Assembly (NCBI GenBank): GCA_017511185.1
Contig: JAFWLF010000085.1
Coordinates: 82,556 to 146,555, forward strand
Direction of reading: 5' to 3'
From: RGIG5612 sp017511185
Lineage (GTDB): Bacteria; Bacillota; Clostridia; Lachnospirales; Lachnospiraceae
Length of the DNA: 64,000 nucleotides
The notes below the pieces were generated by a model, which was given only the letters and a program-made list of their open reading frames with translations, made no database searches and was not told the DNA's origin. This document shows, piece after piece, positions 61,843-64,000 of this stretch (the stretch's first letter is position 1; each line of letters starts with the position of its first letter). Both the position numbers and the translations under genes were made by a program.

Positions 61843-62700
61843 ATGAAAAAGACAATTCGTTTTTTAAGCGGCGTGCTGGTCCTGACTTTGATCTGCGCGA
61901 TGCTGAGCAGTTGTGGGATTTTTGGCAGACTGCTGAACAGGAATAAGGAAAAAGAAACGGCTACGATGCAGCCAACGACAGAAGCAACCACAGAAGAGGC
62001 AAATACAAAAGAAGCCGCTACAGAGCCGACGACATCAGACAGCACCATTCCGGCAGAAGGGAAAGAAACTGTTTTCGATGCAAACACGCAGTATGAAGCA
62101 AATATCTTCATCAGCAATTTTACAGAGCAGTATGATTTTACGGATTTTGATATTTATTCTTATGGCGGCAAGCCTGTCATTGATTTTGCGCATCGTTTTG
62201 CCAAGATCAATGAAGGGGGAGCGATCTCCTATGACAGCCTCTATGAGGTGATCACACTTGACTATGTGCAGGGCGTTTTAGATAGATTCTTTGGTCTGAC
62301 AATAACCGCTTCCGATTATCTGGATCTGCCTGCGCCGACTTATACGTTTGATTCATCCTATCATGGTCCGTTTTACAAAGATGGGAAATTTTATTACGAT
62401 GCCGCAGACGGGGCGACTTTCACGCAGTTTGCAGTGGTCTATAAGATTTTAAGCTTCGAGGACGGCCATCAGGAGATGGCATTCCGCCGCTATGACCGGC
62501 TGGATTTCGATACAGTTGGCGGCCTGGCCGTTTCAGATGCACATTATCATCTGACGCTGGCGGAGGCAGAAGCAAATCCGAACCTGCTGAATATCGGCAA
62601 TGGAATTGCGAAGGTGTATCCGAAAGTGTATGGCGGACATAACACATATCAGTTGATCGAGTATCACGAATACGGCTTGGGTGGTATTGAATCTTATTAG
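61843..62700 (+). CDS. Lipoprotein of unknown function
   Basis: 285 residues. Lipobox LSSC near residue 24, then a Thr/Glu-rich linker of about 40 residues and a globular domain of about 200 residues with many aromatic residues (YDFTDFDIYSYGGKPVIDFA; YYDAADGATFTQFAVVYKIL). No family recognised. AAAGGAGAAGG before ATG 61843. The gene stands alone with its own promoter. Confidence 0.75.
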   Translation: MKKTIRFLSGVLVLTLICAMLSSCGIFGRLLNRNKEKETATMQPTTEATTEEANTKEAATEPTTSDSTIPAEGKETVFDANTQYEANIFISNFTEQYDFTDFDIYSYGGKPVIDFAHRFAKINEGGAISYDSLYEVITLDYVQGVLDRFFGLTITASDYLDLPAPTYTFDSSYHGPFYKDGKFYYDAADGATFTQFAVVYKILSFEDGHQEMAFRRYDRLDFDTVGGLAVSDAHYHLTLAEAEANPNLLNIGNGIAKVYPKVYGGHNTYQLIEYHEYGLGGIESY

Positions 62701-62859
62701 GAAACATCACAGAACATTCACAGTCACAGGTTATGATTCAAACTGTAAGAGCACAATGATTGATGTGACATCCGCCGCATTAGAAGAAGATTTCAGAAAA
62801 ACAGAAGCGGCGCAGAGAATAAAATCTAAAAAAGAGTAATTAAAAGAAGGAGTAATAAA

Positions 62860-63171
62860 ATGAGTGAAATTGTTTTAACAAATCAGAATTTTGAAGCTGA
62901 AGTAATGCAGAGTGATATCCCGGTCCTGGTAGATTTCTGGGCAGTCTGGTGCGGTCCGTGCAAGATGCTTGCACCAATCGTTGCAGAGATCGCGCAGGAG
63001 TATGAAGGCAAGGTTAAAGTTGGAAAAGTAAACGTAGATGATGAGCCGGCACTGGCAGGCAGATTCGGCATCTCCAGCATCCCGACATTGATCCTGTTTA
63101 AGAACGGACAGCAGGCAGCAGTTTCTGTTGGCGTCCGTCCGAAAGAAGAACTGGTGCAGATGCTGCAGTAA
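62860..63171 (+). CDS. trxA: Thioredoxin
   Basis: 103 residues. The active site is FWAVWCGPCKML (C31 and C34), and the cis-proline segment ISSIPTLILFKNG is intact. It reduces protein disulfides. AGAAGGAG lies before ATG 62860. The next gene, a rubrerythrin, is 71 nt away on the same strand, so the two may be expressed together against oxidative stress. Confidence 0.96.
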   Translation: MSEIVLTNQNFEAEVMQSDIPVLVDFWAVWCGPCKMLAPIVAEIAQEYEGKVKVGKVNVDDEPALAGRFGISSIPTLILFKNGQQAAVSVGVRPKEELVQMLQ

Positions 63172-63242
63172 TTTTTTGTATAGACCGGTTATCCGGCGCC
63201 GGCTGTATGGCGCGAGGATACGTATCAAAGAAAGGAAAGATT

Positions 63243-63782
63243 ATGGGAAACAAATACGAAGGAACACAGACAGAGAAAAACCTGGAAGCTGCATTTGCAG
63301 GTGAGTCCCAGGCAAGAAATAAATATACTTACTTTGCATCCAAGGCAAAGAAGGATGGTTTCGAGCAGATCGCTGCTTTATTTGAGAAGACCGCAAACAA
63401 TGAAAAAGAGCATGCAAAGATGTGGTTCAAAGAGCTGAACGGCATCGGTGATACCGCTGAGAATCTGAAGGCAGCAGCTGATGGCGAAAACTACGAGTGG
63501 ACCGATATGTACGAAGGCTTTGCCAAGACCGCAGAGGAAGAGGGCTTCCCGGAGCTGGCTGAAAAGTTCCGCCTGGTGGCAGCTATCGAGAAACATCATG
63601 AAGAAAGATATCGTGCGCTGCTGAACAACATCGAGACCTCACAGGTTTTCGAAAAGAGCGAAGTAAAGATCTGGGAGTGCCGCAACTGCGGACATATTGT
63701 TGTCGGCACCAAGGCACCGGACATCTGCCCGACATGCGCACACCCGCAGTCATACTTTGAAGTAAACGCAGAGAATTATTAA
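63243..63782 (+). CDS. rbr: Rubrerythrin
   Basis: 179 residues from ATG 63243, behind AAAGGAAAG; an upstream ATG in the frame lacks a site. The diiron four-helix domain shows EAAFAGESQARNKYTYFA, EKTANNEKEHAKMW and AAIEKHHEERYRALL, carrying the Glu and His ligands. The C-terminal rubredoxin-like domain has CRNCGHIVVG and CPTCAHPQSYF. It reduces hydrogen peroxide in anaerobes. An insertion element begins 83 nt after the stop. Confidence 0.96.
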   Translation: MGNKYEGTQTEKNLEAAFAGESQARNKYTYFASKAKKDGFEQIAALFEKTANNEKEHAKMWFKELNGIGDTAENLKAAADGENYEWTDMYEGFAKTAEEEGFPELAEKFRLVAAIEKHHEERYRALLNNIETSQVFEKSEVKIWECRNCGHIVVGTKAPDICPTCAHPQSYFEVNAENY

Positions 63783-63865
63783 GATAGGGCGAGCTTTGGT
63801 AATTGTTCGACAGGCCGGCAATCACTGAGGCGATAACTATAAGAAGAAGCCGCACAGCAATGATA

Positions 63866-64000
63866 TGTACCCAGAATCCTGGACATATTGATTGGACCTT
63901 TAGGTGAAACACATGGATGCTTCCCTGTACTTTACAGGGGGCATCCATTTTGTTTTAGCTTGGATCCGCTCATTGTTGTAATATTCTATATATTCGCGGA
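63866..64000 (-). mobile_element. End of an IS3-family insertion sequence, extends beyond window
   Basis: Bases 63866 onward begin TGTACCCAGAATCCTGGACA, which looks like an IS3-family terminal inverted repeat (starts TG). The transposase reading frame ends 34 bp inside. The other end lies outside the window, so target duplication and exact boundary are inferred. A hairpin at 63915-63946 (GGATGC/GCATCC with TCCCTGTA/TACAGGG) lies inside the transposase end. Confidence 0.7.
63900..64000 (-). CDS. IS3-family transposase (OrfB), C-terminal fragment
   Basis: On the minus strand the frame open from the window edge reads EYIEYYNNERIQAKTKWMPP then VKYREASM and stops at 63902-63900. This is the highly conserved C-terminus of IS3-family (IS150-group) integrase-type transposases, beginning near the catalytic Glu helix. 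Only 33 codons lie in the window. Confidence 0.85.
   Translation of the reverse strand, partial: REYIEYYNNERIQAKTKWMPPVKYREASMCFT

Overview
The window reads as chromosomal DNA of a strictly anaerobic, low-to-mid GC Clostridia (Firmicutes) species. The evidence is ferredoxin-dependent 2-oxoacid oxidoreductase, Etf-linked acyl-CoA dehydrogenase, anaerobic sulfatase-maturase, rubrerythrin, two soluble molybdopterin enzymes, AGGAG-type ribosome sites, many lipoproteins and CIRCE/HrcA-type heat-shock control. A gut commensal is plausible (serpin, cystatin-like lipoprotein) but the family cannot be fixed from the sequence. All identifications come from reading motifs; no database search was run.

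Layout. 1-8.6 kb: envelope and surface genes (sigma/anti-sigma/serpin operon, a decayed PAP2 phosphatase, DUF4190, PrsW protease, 5'-nucleotidase lipoprotein, secreted lipase-like protein). 8.6-18 kb: two divergent MmgE/PrpD genes, a three-gene molybdopterin oxidoreductase operon (flavoprotein, Mo subunit, Fe-S subunit), an ATPase-like/dicarboxylate symporter fusion and a LuxR regulator. 18.3-23 kb: CoA-transferase, acyl-CoA dehydrogenase, EtfB and EtfA, a complete acyl-CoA oxidation/reduction operon. 23-28 kb: radical SAM protein, ECF S component, a truncated MocR-type regulator, SnoaL-like protein, FAD oxidoreductase, cupin. 28.7-34.4 kb: dienelactone hydrolase, anSME, small proteins, a TIR-domain membrane protein and a lipoprotein. 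34.5-40.8 kb: four-subunit 2-oxoacid:ferredoxin oxidoreductase, FMN-glutamate synthase-like protein, a CobL-like protein, small genes. 40.8-47.7 kb: a second molybdopterin operon (Mo subunit, Fe-S subunit, TorD chaperone, AsrA- and AsrB-like electron-input subunits) with a divergent LysR regulator. 47.7-53.7 kb: membrane/kinase fusion, aldo/keto reductase, zinc-ribbon and TPM membrane proteins, Hsp20 with CIRCE. 53.8-60.7 kb: asparagine synthetase and a class III polyhydroxyalkanoate cluster (phaJ, phaE, phaC, a granule-protein candidate, a hydrolase). 60.8-64 kb: two lipoproteins, thioredoxin, rubrerythrin and the end of an IS3-family element.

Most unusual content: three intergenic arrays of alternating short inverted repeats (28165-28568, 31761-32160, 52641-52966). 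The first two have different core words (GGTCAC/GTGACC versus GGTCC/GGACC) but the same 52-53 bp period; the third uses GAGTAAT then GAGAATAAT, has an 81 bp unit and reuses the same 29 and 52 bp spacings. Stretches between half-sites are purine-rich with A-tracts in all three. One edge unit of the second array carries a compensatory change in both arms. I know of no named element of this kind and regard these arrays as the best candidate for an undescribed system.
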